NCBI GenBank assembly: GCA_963969345.1
Contig: OZ017769.1
Location: 8,001,725-8,065,724 of the forward strand
Source: Turbatrix aceti
Taxonomy: Eukaryota; Nematoda; Chromadorea; Rhabditida; Panagrolaimidae
Direction: 5' to 3'
Length of the DNA stretch: 64,000 nucleotides
In this document: piece by piece, positions 38,601 to 51,400 of the stretch
Numbering within the stretch: the stretch's first letter is position 1
How the letters are laid out: the number at the start of each line of letters is the position of its first letter
Made by a program: the position numbers and the translations under genes
Notes under the pieces: model-generated
Database searches by the model: none
What the model was told of the DNA's origin: nothing
Seen by the model: the letters and a program-made list of their open reading frames with translations, nothing else

Positions 38601-41600
38601 CAAAAAAATCGTAGGCGCATGCTTGAAATTTTTTTTTCAGAACTCAGAACGCGAAGAGCGTCTTCGTGCCAAGAACACGCCCGGCTTCGAGCACCTCAAC
38701 GAGCCCCTGCACGTCGTGATCTCGGCCGAAGGCAAGGACGAAGCCGAGTGCGTCGCCAAGCTTGACCGCTGCAAGGAACGCATCAACCAGCTCCTCAAGC
38801 CGGAGTACGACGAGTACAAGCGGCGCCAACTCGCTCAACTTGCCATGATCAACGGTAACTACGAATACAACCGTGGCATGCTCGTCTAACGCCGCTTATT
38901 ATATCCTAGCTTTTTTTCTTTTTTGTGCACGCATAGTTTTTGTATGGTTTTTGTTTTTTTCTAAGAATGATAAAATGTTTTGAAATAGAATTTATACCCC
39001 AATTTGACTCACCTAGCAAGTCCAAAATGAGGTACTTGTCAGCCGCGATCCTGGATCCCTCGGTCGGGGAGCTGCTGTTGTCGACGGTATCGAGGGCGAT
39101 GACGATATCCAACTTCGGACGCATGCACTCATCGATGCTGGTGATTTCGAAGCCGTCTCCCTCGTCGGTGGGGGCGTTGCACTCGGTTTCATAGCCGTTG
39201 AGGAGGGAAACGATATCGCTGAGGAACTTCTCTGTCGATCCATCCCGGTAAATCCGGCTTTCATTCCCGATGTAGTGTCTCAGCTCGCGTAGATCGACAT
39301 CATCGCCCAGGGCGACCCCAAAACGCTCTGCTCCTGTGTTTTTGAGTTCCTCAGCGGCGGCCAGAACCACGTCCCAGGGGTCCTGGGACATGCCGTCGTT
39401 CATGAGGACAACGACCTGCAGGGCGTCGGGGCGTCTGCCGCGTTGGAGGTCCTTGACTGCGAGTCTGACTGCCTTGGAGGTCAGAGTAGACCCGCCAAGG
39501 TATTTTATGTCCTCGATGGCGGCACGCACTTCCAGCTTGTCTCTGCCGAGTCCGAGTGTCTGACGAAGGGTCGGCTCGCTGGTGAAGCTGTTGATGCCGG
39601 ATGCCACCTGCATGCTGTTTTTCGTGATTGGCAGTCGTTCGACGAGACTGAGAGCAAGTTCTCGCTGATGCTCGAAGACCTGCTGCCTCGAAGTGGAAGC
39701 GTCAAGGATGATTATGATATCCATCTTGGAATATTTGCACCTGTTTTTGGATACCGCCTTTTCTAAAGGCTGCTGCCTGGTTTCCGAGACGTCGTCCAAA
39801 GCTTCAGAAATCAAATTGTTCTCCTTCGAAGGCTTTGTAGAAATTACCGTGGTCGTTGCCTTCGGGATAGGAGTAGTCGGCGTCGCAAACACCTGAGCGA
39901 GGGGTGCAAGAGTGACCCGATCGACGACGCGGCCGGGACACGCGACGACAGACAAACCGACTTCCTGGAGGAACTGCTCGATTTTCTGGTCGATGTAGAC
40001 GTGGCGCTCGTTTCCGGTGTACTCCTTGAGTTCATCGTAGTAATACTTCTCCGACAGCGTGACAGCGTAAATTTCAGAACCGGTAACTCGGAGTTTCCGG
40101 GCGACTTCCTGGACTTTAGACCATTCATCCTGGCTGTTTCCGTCCGAGACAATGACCGTAACAAGTCGACTTCCGCGTCGGCGTCGACTGGAAATCACCT
40201 CGAGACCCTTTTCAACACCCGCGACAAGCGAAGTTTGTCCACCGGTGTGCTCAACTCGTTCGATTTCATAAAGAACGTCGCTTCGAGTCGCTTTTTCGCC
40301 AAATGTGAACTGGACATTCGCTTTCGCGTTGAATTTGACGAGAGCGACACTGATACGTTTGTTAAAATCAGCGTCAGGCAGAACTTTAATCAGATCCAGG
40401 GCAAAGTTCTTTTCTGCGTAGAATTCCTTCTCGACGGACGTAGAAGTGTCCAGGAGAATTAACAGGTCCACGAGGTCCTGCTCACACGCGGAAGACACCT
40501 TGGAAGGCAACGGAGTGGTTGTACTGGCGATTAAAGACGTTGCAACCGTCGTAGAAGACGCTATGGTTCTCAGAGTCGACGAAATGGCTTCTACCTTTGT
40601 CAGGGGCCGGATGGTGGTCGTAGAAGCCCCCGTAAGTTCATTTGACGGCACTTCAGGATTACGGCACTCAACAACGCTGACTTCAGCCTCGTCGAGGAAC
40701 TGCCGGATGCGGGCGTCGATGTAGACGAACCACTTGTTGCCTGCGTAGAGCTCCAGCTCGCGGAAGGAGTACTCGTGACTCACGGTGACCGCGTAGACAT
40801 CCGCGCGCACGGTTCTTAGACGCTCAGCGGCGGAAACGACATTTTCCCAGGGATCCTGGCTGTTGCCGTCCGAGACGAGCACAACCATGAGCCTCGCATT
40901 GGGTCGTCGACCGCGACTGATCTCTCTGACGGCTAAATCCACGCCGCTGACTGCGCTGGTGCTCCCACCCGTGTGCTTGATGGCGTAGAGGGATTTGAGC
41001 ACGTCAGCCTTTGCACGGATGCTGCCGAATGGGATTTCAAGCTTTGCAGTAGCGTAGAACGATACAACGGCCACATTCACGCGATTTTCAAAATCGTCGT
41101 CCGGGAGACGTTTGACCAGGTCGACTGCGAACTGGAGCTGGCGCTGGAACTCATTAACGACCGATTGGGAAGTGTCGATGATGAAAACAAGGTCGACGAG
41201 ACATTTGTCCACGCTCAGAGAAATCGGGATTCTCTCATCAACGTTGATAGCAACCGGCTCGTCGTTTTCTGCGTTGGCGACAACGACGCCGCCGGCCTTG
41301 GGATTCGAGGTGAGGTCGGCCAGGTGGCGTTCCCGCTGCTCGACCGAACACGCGAAAAGCACTTTCTGGGCGGATAAAACAAAGAGTTCGGTCTTGTCCC
41401 CGGCGAAAACGCGTTTTTTCAAGTCTGTGTAGGTGGCGAGTTCCGCGACGTTTCTTTCTGGACCCTGTGCGACGGCGTACACGTCGATGGATGCCTTGCG
41501 GAGAGCGTTACCTGCTTTCTGGATTCTCACCCACCCGTCGCGGCTGTTTCCGTTGGACAGGATGAGGAGGACAACGCGAGCGCCGATTCTCCTGTGGGCC

Positions 41601-44271
41601 TTGATTTCGTCGAGGGCCATGCTGATGGCTGCGACCACCGATGTAGGGCCTGGAGTGTGTTCAAGGCGGTCAAGGGAAAAAAGAAGGTCGTCGCGCTCGA
41701 CTGACGAGTTCAGCGGCACGAGAAGACGGGCAGACTCGTCAAAAGCGACCACGCTGATTCGGATTCGACGACCAAAGTCGCCGGGCGCTGCTTGTTGGAT
41801 GACGTTGGTTGCTACGAGTTTCTGGGCCTCGAATGTGGAAAGATCGGGAGTAGTGTCGAGCAAAAGGACAAAATCGACTGGATCAGGCCCACATCCACTC
41901 GGCGAGAGTTTATCCAGTCGCTGAGCGACGTCGACAAGGAATTCGACGTTTTTAAGCGCCGGGTCGCCGTCAGCAAGCCCGGCATGGGGGATCGAGCAGG
42001 AAGTTAGCGACGTAGAAACTGCCTTGACGTATTTGCCGACTCTGGCATCGACAAAGACACGCCACTTGTCACCTGTCAGGGATTGAAGCAGCGTGACGTT
42101 CGCATTTGGATCCAAGGACAGAGCAAAGACGTCAGAATTGGGCACGGAAGCGATTCCGGTGATTGTTTCATCCAGACCGAGTGACAAAGACGGTAAAATG
42201 TATCCACTGGAGACGAGGAGGATAACAGCTCTCGCTGAAGGTCTTCGATGTTCTGAAATTTCTGCCGAGAGGGCACGAAGACCGTCCGCGACAGATGCGA
42301 CCAGCCTGGTTGGCAGGATGGCCACTAACTGCTTCGAGAAGGCGTCCAGCGTGGTTTCAGGACTGCCGAGTGGGACGATGACTCGGGGCTGGCGGGCCAG
42401 GGCGATGAGGGAGAGCCTCACCTTGCCGGAAGCGATGTCGGCGGGTGTCAGGACAGAGAGTGTCTTATTGACGACTGCTAGCTGCTGATTGAAATCGTAA
42501 GCCGATCGATGCGTGCGATCAACGATGACTAAAACATCCGTATCGCAATCCACGGATTTGGAAAGCCCGGGTTCAGCTTGCAAAAGGCGTCTGAGGTTCT
42601 CAGCTCGACGCTCGGCTGCTTTGAGTTCTTCTGGCGTGCGGAAATCGTCTTCTGACTCTTCTGACGTTTCAACTGGGTCAGGGGCCGTTGGTTTGAGGCT
42701 GCCGGTGATCGGAATGTTGATGGACAGCTTGTGGCCGACGGCCGCGGCCGGAGGAGCGGTGCAACGGTTGACGAGAGCAGAAAGGGAAGAAGCGAACGAA
42801 CCCGCTCTCTGACCGACAAAAACGTGCTCCGGGCGACCAGCATAAAGCGCCAACTCCGCCTGGTTGAAATCGGGTAAGCTGGTGGCAGCGAAAACGACGC
42901 CGCCGAGATGCTTCAGCCTCGCACCGGCTGCCTGGGCCTGACTCCAGTATTCCTGACCATGGCCGTCAGAAATGATAACAAATATCGGCAGAGAATTTTT
43001 CTGCCTCCGAGTTTGGAGTTCAGCGAGTGCCAAATCGACAGCAGGAGCAATTCGAGTGTTCTGCCCGGCGAAATCGACTTGCTGCAGCCTATTGATCACA
43101 GATTCCGGCGCTCGACCATGATGCAGCGCCAGCAGAATCATCGGAGTCGCAGAAAAACTCACGAGACTGAATTGAACGTTTTCGACGAAACGGCTGCTGT
43201 TCATGGCTTTTACGATATCGATGGCAAGTTTGCGTTCTTTCTCGAAGCCTCGGAGAGATCCGCTGGTGTCCAGGAGAACGACGAGATCCACCTTTGTGGA
43301 TTTCCCGCAGTCAGTTGTCTCTTCGATCGGCAGCAGGGGAGGGGTAGGATCGACGTTGGACAGGACGAGTAAACAGGTGTCCAGGACTTCATCGACGGAT
43401 GCGAAGAATGGCAGACGGTCGCTGTTGGAGGCGTAGATGCGTTCCCTGGCTGGAGAGTAGCCGGCAAGTGCGAAGGTATCGGGTTTTTGCTGCCTATGGC
43501 CACTGATTGTGAAGATGGACGCGTTCAGGTGTCGTAGGCGCTGTCTAAAATGACAAAATGCATGAAATGACAAAAAAACAGAAATCCGGGTAATCATCAA
43601 AAAATAAATATCGTAAATCAGTACAACAGAAGCATTTTCGCTGTGAGACCAAACAAGTTTTTCCATTTTCGATTTTTTAAAGTTTGTTTTCAAAAAAGAT
43701 AAACTCACACTGCTTCAAGAGTCTCAGCGATGAGATCGTTGTTGACGCCGCTGTGGACGAGGAAAACAACAGATCTGGCACCCTTCTTGCCATTCTTTTC
43801 AATCTGATCCGCCGCCATTTCAAGAGCCTTGGCCGGCGAAGTGTCACTCGTCTGCCTCGGGCGGATGTTCTGGAGTTGTTCTGTGACCTTGGACGAATCA
43901 CTGGATTTCGGCGAATTCAGAGGGGTCAGCAGAACCGGGAGACGGTGAAACACGATAAATGAGTACGCCGCTGTTTGTCCGGGTTTTGCCACGGCATCTG
44001 TGTGTCTGAAATCTGCAACGCAACAATTTATAAAAAATTGTGTTCAGATTTTTTTAGGGTCGAACCTGATAGCTTCAACGGCACGAGCTTGCTCGAGTCG
44101 AAAATCGCTAATTGACTGATTGACTGCGAGATCGAAGACGAGAACGACCTGGAGAGGGGTTGCCGAGCAGTTGTTGCCCGGGGCTTCTTTGGACTTGGCC
44201 GAATCGACCGGCGCCAACGAGGCGGAAATCAGGCCTACGAGAACGCAAAACGCGCCTGGACTCCAAGCCAT
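35664..44271 (-). CDS. Secreted protein with nine tandem vWA domains; hosts a nested gene
   Basis: Five exons on the minus strand: 44271-44066, 44005-43709, 43544-39013 (4.5 kb), 37382-36424, 35936-35664 (2088 aa; phases close). A signal peptide (residues 1-24) and no membrane segment indicate a secreted matrix or cuticle-type protein. Nine von Willebrand A domains follow, with MIDAS aspartates at about residues 47, 260, 510, 731, 958, 1200, 1449, 1653 and 1918. Five have the metal-binding DxSxS (DTSGS, DTSQS, DTSTS, DASTS, DCSGS); four do not (DLAVN, DRTHR, DTTPD, DTVDN). Thr/Pro-rich linkers separate some domains. Joining exons 3 and 4 across 37383-39012 is forced by content: AADKYLILDLLG continues as SLPANDDAKVAVIGF inside one vWA fold, with a matching phase. 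That intron contains the whole STAR gene on the other strand. Ligand unknown. Confidence 0.88.
36318..36387. mobile_element. Shortened relative of the 30288 hAT-like element
   Basis: About 70 bp bounded by CAGGGTGGCGAA and TTCGCCACCC, with an internal CCCATGGGAA, inside the last intron of the vWA gene. The right terminal base differs and no 8-bp duplication is evident, so it is an older, internally deleted copy. Confidence 0.7.
37598..38889 (+). CDS. STAR-family KH RNA-binding protein (Quaking/GLD-1 type), nested in vWA gene intron
   Basis: Three exons: 37598-38010, 38061-38589, 38641-38889 (396 aa). Members bind UAAY-type RNA elements as dimers and control splicing or translation. Residues 1-125 are low complexity (Ala, Pro, Ser, basic). 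A helical segment near residues 130-200 (YEHFPTYNF...VEFMLYTARELVSLIENDR) sits where QUA1 lies but diverges from the canonical QUA1. The KH domain is unmistakable: YNFIGRILGPRGISVRQLE, TGCGILIRGKGSVK, then FEHLNEPLHVVISAEG. A QUA2-like tail ends RRQLAQLAMINGNYEYNRGML. The usual basic DKKKE stretch after GKGS is replaced by NSEREERLR. The gene lies entirely within an intron of the oppositely transcribed vWA gene, so the two pre-mRNAs are antisense. Confidence 0.9.
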
Positions 44272-46566
44272 CTTTGGGTGACCCTAAAAGTTTTCCGTGT
44301 GAAGAATCTTGGCCAGGGCTGTGGGTTGTGGGCTGTGTTCTGTGGATTGATGGGCCAAGGCCAGCAAATGACCGAGGGGCAGGGTTAATCCCTAAATTGA
44401 AGGAGACACGCGCGAAGAAAGTGTTACGTGAGTCATTTGTAACCCATTAAAATGGCCGTAAAAAGAGAAAACTCGGTTGGTTAGTTCGTTTTTCTTTCCC
44501 CTGAAAAAAAACGAGTGCACCTCTGCGAATGGGGACCGGTCACCTTTTCAAGACAATTTCGGCAGTCAAAAGAAAAGCAACATTATACGTACAAAAAAGA
44601 GGGTACTTAGAGTCACCGAGTCGTGTGACAAACCATTCAGGAGCCCTCCTAAATGCCGCCCCCGATCGAAGAGGAGAAAGCAAAATATTTAAATGCCAGC
44701 GGCCCATTCAATCGGCATTTAACGACGTTTTTGCTTGAATTAGCACAAAAACAGGCCTTCAAGCACAAAAACTACCGAGCAACAGTGAAAGTTTCAATTT
44801 CAATTATTGCGCGGATGAAGAAAAGAAGAAAACAAAATAATGCGCGAAAAACACACCGCCTCATTAGTATGTAAGTGGTACCGGCCGTCACTGCATCCAT
44901 CTGAAATCACTAAAAATTAGGGCGTTTTCATTTTTTTTGCAAGAACCTAGTGATAACAATGAGGCAGGTGGGAGGAGAGGAGCCCCCCGACCCCCTCCTG
45001 CGCAAAGATGAAGACGAAGCGAAGTTTTGGCGACGACCGTGACCTTCGCGTCCGGTCTCCCAGTTGTCTCAGGCGACGGGTTGATAGTGAATTTTTTTTT
45101 TGAAATGGAAAAACTAAGTAAGAAACAAGCACGCTAATCGGCCCGGGGCACGGAAAGTGTGTCACCAGTCAATCTCGTCTGTCGGCCGCGGGTGTCGAAG
45201 GTCAGTTCAGTCAGTCAGTCATCAGCAGAAGATTCCCGTTCGTTTTCCGCGACGACGACGGGTCAAAAAACCGTTTTGTGAGCTCCAAAAAGTGAAATCG
45301 CAATCACACAAGAATGGCTGGCTGGGAGAAAAGTCAGGGAAGATGATGGTACACAAAACAGGAACGAACGTCGGCGGCGCAGATAAATACTTTTTCCTGG
45401 AATCATCGATGCCCGTCAGTTAGGGAACCATTATTACTACAAAAAACAGCTTTATAGAAAAGAAAGAGGATCTGGATGTCAGTTTGGATAACAATCTTGC
45501 TTCTTGATTTCAATTGCAGTAAAAAAACAAGGATTTAAATTCGTTTTTTGCGTTCTTTCGTTCGTTTGATTTTTGCAGCTGAAAAGTCCAAAATACCGTA
45601 ACTGCGTTGGTATTTCGACGCTTATTTTGTTGTCTCTTTACATTGACTGACTTTCGGGCGTACCAGTGGTTTTTCTTGCCTTGCTAGCTGTTTGTTTCTA
45701 CAAAGACAGTCCCCGAATCAGCAAAAAAGAGAGGGCTTTTCGCCGCCCCTCACCCGCAAGTCATCCACTCCGGCGCTGGTGCTTTCTGGTGCTGGCCAGG
45801 GACAGAGATGGTTAGTCAGCCGGCTACAGAGCTAGCTGAGTGGTCGGGTGCTCTCGTGCCTGTCGCTTGCTTCGTGATCATCTTCTTGCCCTTTCACATT
45901 TCACATTTTGCATTTCATTTATTTCTTTCATTCGCAGAACAATCTGGCGGTTGCATTTTGTTTTCACCTGCCCAGGTATTTTCTTCCCCAAGTGCCATTC
46001 CAGTACACCAGCCTCGCCAGCTTGGCTAGCCACCCCAAATGTACATATACCTAAAGAAAAAGCTTTTCTTCGAAAAAGTTGCCCCTTTGCGCGTTCCTTT
46101 CCCGCTCAGTCAGTCAGTGGTATCTCGGGGTTCGCATCGGTCATCTCATCCATCGCATCAGCATTGTCTTGGTAGCGCGTCTCCTCCTCCTTTTTTCCAC
46201 CCTTCCTGGGGAAAGGAAGGAAGAAAGAGAGAGAGAGGGAGCCGGTTCGGCGAGCGTGCCTTTGACTCGTCTGGTTGGTCGGTAGTCGATTGCTTGAGTC
46301 CCTTGTCATCTCTCCATCGACCTTGTGAGTTGCGCAGAGCATTCCTACGCGCTTTCAGGCGGCGTGTCGATGACGCGACAACCCCGTCTATCAAGTGACT
46401 TTCCTGCCTTGCCTGCCTGCCTGTGTTGCACCCATTCATCGATCGTCACCCGTGTCGTCTTCGTTTTTCGTTCTGGCCACCGTGCAGTTAACACATGTAC
46501 TATCATACTTCTTCTTCGACTTTCAGGTGACTTTAGATAACCCGAAGAAGTCGAAGGCCTTTGCTG
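44272..46566. other. Divergent intergenic region between vWA and MADF genes
   Basis: About 2.3 kb with no supportable gene. Frames in it (for example 44529-44874 or 45808-46029) lack domains. The stretch 46400-46566 probably holds the 5' leader of the MADF gene: an acceptor-like CGACTTTCAG ends about 40 bases before its ATG, so a 5' UTR intron or trans-splice site is likely. Confidence 0.4.
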
Positions 46567-47374
46567 ATGGCAGCTTCCAAGCCCTCAACCGAGTCTTCGC
46601 TCAACGACATCGCCGAATGGTCCCCTGAGGCGGTGTCGAAGCTCTTCGCGCTCGTTCAGCCCCATCGCATCCTCTACGACCCTACGGACAAGCAGTGGAT
46701 GAACAAGACGCTCAAGGGCCAACTCTGGAACAGTGTTGCCAAGGATCTCGATCCTAACCTCACCTGTAAGTCACCTGTAACCCTTTTCTGCTGTTAAACA
46801 CTTTTTTACAGCCAAGAAATGCCGCGACCGTTTTTACATGTACAAGCGCCGTTTCATCACGGAAACCCGGAAGAAGTTGCGTCAGAACGAGTTTGACTTT
46901 GATACAAATCTCTTTTGGCTGCTGGATTTCGTCGATGAAGATTCGAAGGAAAACGCGTCGTCTCCGAGGATCCCGACACCCATTTCCTCGCTTGATCGCG
47001 TCGTTGCCAGCCTCCTCGACCGGCGTAATCCACCAACCGCGAGTGCCGTTGCCAGCACGGACCCCGAGCCGGCCCCAACTGCCCCGACCATGGCTACCGT
47101 TGCCACCAGTACCGATCCGGGGCCTGCCAAACGCCCTCGACCGACTTTCCTGATTCCCCGGCTGCCATCCGTGCTGGGGACGCATGTGCCGTCGACGTCC
47201 GTGAACGCTGAAAAAAAGGATCCGGATGAAGAATGCGTACTTTTTGGCATGCAGATCGCGGGTGATCTCCGCTTTTTGAGTTCCAATCACCGCATCGAAG
47301 CTCGCGCTAGGATCACCAAGATCTTCTGCGACCTGTATCTCGACCAGAAACGTGCGAACGAACCGCAGAACTGA
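46567..47374 (+). CDS. MADF-BESS domain protein (putative transcription factor)
   Basis: Two exons: 46567-46765 and 46812-47374 (253 aa). Residues 18-95 match the MADF fold, a Myb-like DNA-binding module: VSKLFALVQPHRILYD, WMNKTLKGQLWNSVAKDL, then SKKCRDRFYMYKRRF with the conserved aromatic/Cys-Arg pattern. The centre is Pro/Thr/Ala-rich and disordered, with a basic KRPRP cluster that may act in nuclear import. The C-terminus (DEECVLFGMQIAGDLRFL and RIEARARITKIFCDL) resembles the BESS interaction motif: an acidic start, then two amphipathic helices. MADF-BESS proteins are nuclear DNA-binding regulators in flies and nematodes. The intron is 46 bp. BESS assignment is less sure than MADF. Confidence 0.78.
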
Positions 47375-48457
47375 AAATCCTGCAATTCCACGTTTTTACG
47401 GTAACTGTTAAGCCTTAGAAATCCCGTTAGCTCTTCATTATTAAAATCTTTTGTCCCCAACGTTGTGTAAGCTTTCATAAAGTTTCACAGGCCCAATTCG
47501 AGTGTTTGACAATCTTTCAATTTTTTATTTCTCATCGCAAGCCGCGGCAAACGACCACGATTACGTCCGGAAAAAAAAAGATACAGTACAGTAATAGTAG
47601 ACGTCGACGTCGTTCGTTTGGGGCAAGCTGCGGTAAACGACGGTTGGGAGACGGATAACAAACAAACGAACGAACAAAAAATAGCATTAGCGGCGCTGCT
47701 GACGATGGGAGAGAGGAGGGCGAGAACTGCTTTTTTTTCATCCGGGAGAGGAGAGGGCAACAGTAACAACAACAATGAATGAATGCATATCGATGTATGA
47801 TAGATAATGGTTAAAAAAAATATTAGGTAATAATAGACTTGATGAGGCAAACAAACACCTGATTTTTGTTCCGATTATGACTGATTGGCGGGGGGACTGT
47901 GAGGGCCCTGGGTAGCTCTTGACCCGATCCGAATCGTTCGTCGGGCACCAGCTATCAGGTGGGCAGGAAAACTCGATAGCTGGAAAAAAACGCGACAGGC
48001 GGGCGAGCAAAAGACAGTCCTTTGTACAGGTACAAGTGAGCAATGTGGGAGAGAATGAGCAAAGCAGAACAACGTGCCACGGGGAGGGTACGAAGAATAC
48101 AAGTAACGGTAAATTTTGACCCTAGACCAGTGTGTTTTGCGCGCAGTCATCATCGAGAGTGGAGCGTGGCTGACATGACACCAATTCAATTCTGACTTCA
48201 TTTTTTTTTCATTTACGCGCATCGTATTAACAGTAATAATAACGACGAAAAAGATAAACAAGAAGAACAAGAAGGAGGAGGAGGAGGAGAAAAAGAAGAA
48301 GGAGGAGAGCAAACCGGCGTGTGTGCGTGGTCCGAGGCGACTGCGAAGACGACTGCCGCGCGGACTACCAGAGAATTGTGAGTGAGTGAGTGAGGAGTTG
48401 TTTTGGATATACCATATACCATACCCGGATACACCAGACGTGGGCCAGCCGCGCTGC
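47375..48457. other. Convergent 3' region between MADF and ARID1 genes
   Basis: No gene supported. It should contain both 3' UTRs. A GGA/GAA-rich microsatellite lies near 48262-48310 and a ACGAACGAAC run near 47660. A short AATGAATGAATG stretch occurs near 47775. Confidence 0.4.
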
Positions 48458-51400
48458 TCACGTCACAATGGCAGCCAGCGAAGAGGACGAGCCCGAAGTC
48501 GTCGTCGTGGCCGGCGGAGGAGGTGCGGTAGGAGGATTTGGATTCGACGCGGTCGTGCCGTTGAGTCGGAGACCGTTGGACTCGCCACCGGATGATCCGC
48601 CGTTTACTTCCAGCTTGATCTTCTTGGGTGGCGGTGTCGTGCCATCTGAAGAATCTTCGTCGTTGACAGCAGTCTTGTCGTTTTCTTCTGCGTCGTCGAG
48701 TTTATTGATCATGAGCGCTTTTCGCTTGTACGCGCCGTTGAGATGCACTTCCCGCTCGGGAGCTGCTGGGACATTCTCCACGGCTTCTGCCTTGATAGGC
48801 GCCACCGCGACCGCGACCGTCGCCGCTGTTTCGACGTTGTTCTTGTTCTTGATGCCGTTGGTGAGTTTTGCCTCGGTCGGCTGGTCAGGTGACGGGCTGG
48901 CAGGTGGCCTGCTGTCTTCGTCGACGACAGATTCAGTCTCCATCGGGGCTTCTGACAGGGTGTCGGGAATCTCGTCCTTGATATTGTTCAGCTGGATGAC
49001 ACTGTCCTCCGGGGTCTTTTCGCTCTCCTTGTCCGGATCCGCGCCTTTGGGCGAAGAATTTGACGGGAAGAGAATCTGTGGCTCGACCGACGGCGTTAGG
49101 GGCAAATCCTTGCATACACCCTTGATGTCGACATTCGCGCGCTGCACCAGGTACAGCACAGTGGCTATCGTATTTGCCACGCGTGTATCCATCTGAAAAA
49201 AATATTTCTTTATACCTTGTCTTTTTTTTTGAAAAATGTGACTTACATAACTGGACACGGTGAGTTCAAAGAGCTCGTACTGGTAATGCAGGAAGGGCTC
49301 ATGACAAGACTCGCTCTGCGCGATGTAGAAGAGGAGACGGGCAGCGCGACGCAGCATGTTCACACTCGTGCCCATGGCATCCGTATTTTCCCGGAGGTAG
49401 CCAATGCCGTGCTGGGAGACGACCTAGAAAAATTTATTGCGTTTATTTACAAATACTCTTAAAACGAAAAAAAATAAGACTCACCGAGTACATCATCTTA
49501 TCCGAGTAGTCGAGGAACCTGATCACGTTCTTCACGACGTCAGTTTGGGTGGCAGCGACGTAACAGACGGCATCCGAAGCCTCGCAGAGAGCCTGCATGA
49601 TTACGATGGCAAATTCCCTGAAAAAACGCAATAATAACCGTAAAACCTTTCAAAAACGTTAAAAATCGTAAAAAAACAAAAAATAATCGTTTTTAAACGC
49701 CAAAGTCCCGCGCACTCACCTGAGATGTGTTTCCCTATCATTCGTGAGCAGACCACCGACAACCTTGACAAACTGCACGATGCAGCGCCCGTTGCCGGTA
49801 GCCAGGAGCATGTCAACGTTTCGCTCGATCACCGACATTTTGGTGATAATTTCGAGGGAAAAGTCACGAGGCGAGATGGCGCCCCACGGCACGAGCGGGT
49901 CTTCGATGAGCTGGCTATGCGCTGTAGTCCAGTGAAGGAGAGCCTTGAAGATGGGGTAGGAGATCTTGTTATGAGCTCTGTGCAGATCCAACTGAAAAAA
50001 ATAACAAAATTACTAATCTCGTCCAATTTCGGTCCAGTCAACTCACAATTCCAGCAATGAAGGAAAGCGTCGTAAAAGCGTCATCCCGCAGCTCGTTGGC
50101 CGTCTCAAGCAAAAACGAGCGAACATCGGCGATTTCACTGCCCACGAGATCGGCCCGAGCCTTTTCCTCGACTTCCTTTGCTGCGGATTCTTCGTCGGCG
50201 GTCGGGGTAGCGTCAGGATCCCTGCCAGCCTTGATGTCGGCCTCTGCCTTCTTCTGCCTCGACATTGCCAGGGGCGGAGTGCCGTTCTCGACGTAGAGCA
50301 ACAAAATGCGTCCGATGAGTTTGAGCAGTCCGGTGTGTCGGACGAGGATGTGTTCCTGGTTCGGGATAAATGCAAAGCCGCGGATCACGTTCGACCAGCC
50401 GGTGGCAAATTTCGCGTAATCGACGAGTGCCGGTGGCAGGAGATTGAGGCCCATCGGTTTCGGCACGACCGAGCTGTCGCGGGGTGCATCGGCGTCGAAG
50501 GGGTCGGGGTTGACGTTGCAGCCGCTTGGCTCCGAACTCTGAAAAAAAAACCATCATAAAAAAATGCCTTCGTTTTGAGCAAAAAAAACATACCTCTGCG
50601 TGAATGTCAAATTTCGCCGGCTGAACCCTCGGATCGTACTCAATGCGCGTCCGGGAATGAGCGGGCTTCCACTTGGAGAACAAAATCCTCTTAGATTTGA
50701 CATTCGCCGACTCGATGAAAACCTTCGCGTTGCTGGCTACCATGTTCGCCAGAGGCGACGTGACTCCCTTGCTCACGCGTAGGATGCGTTCGCGTTCCTT
50801 CTGCTTGTGCTCCTCGAAAAACCTGATCTTATCCCTCTTCTTCGGCTTTTCCACGACAACCGGCTTGGGCAGGCACTTGAGTCCCGGCGGTGTTGGCACG
50901 TCGATCAATTTGATAGGCTTTCCGCTACGGGCGACCTTATTAAGGTCATGTTTGCATCGGACGATCGGCTTTGACTGGTACGTCCGCACGGTTTTGTTTT
51001 CCTCAGCCTGGGTGACAATGTCGCTGATGGCGAGGGCATCGTCTTCAGGCGGTCTATGGAGGGCTTCGGCGCGCTTGATGGGGAACGCTTTGGGGAAAAC
51101 AAGAGACAGAGCGGCGTGGAAGTGATCGACGATGAGTGACAACAGGTCGGGTGTCAGGGACAGCGTCGGAGTTGTGTCGTCGTAGAGCATGACGGTGAGC
51201 GTGTTCATTGCGTAGACAGATTCCCAGTACGATCCGGATCGGAGAGCCATGATGATGCGCTTCATGCTGCTCTGCAAAAGACAAAAAATATTTATTTGTT
51301 TCAGGAAAACGTCTTTGGTTGCTCACAAAAAAAATTCTATGCATGCGCTTGTTTTTTTTGTCCTCGTACGTGCAAGCCAAAAAAATCCCCAGTTCCCCTC

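Noticed and set aside
38906..43708. Single 1600-residue minus-strand frame taken as a complete gene
   Set aside because: It extends past real splice sites at both ends (acceptor near 43545, donor near 39012); it is exon 3 of a larger vWA gene.
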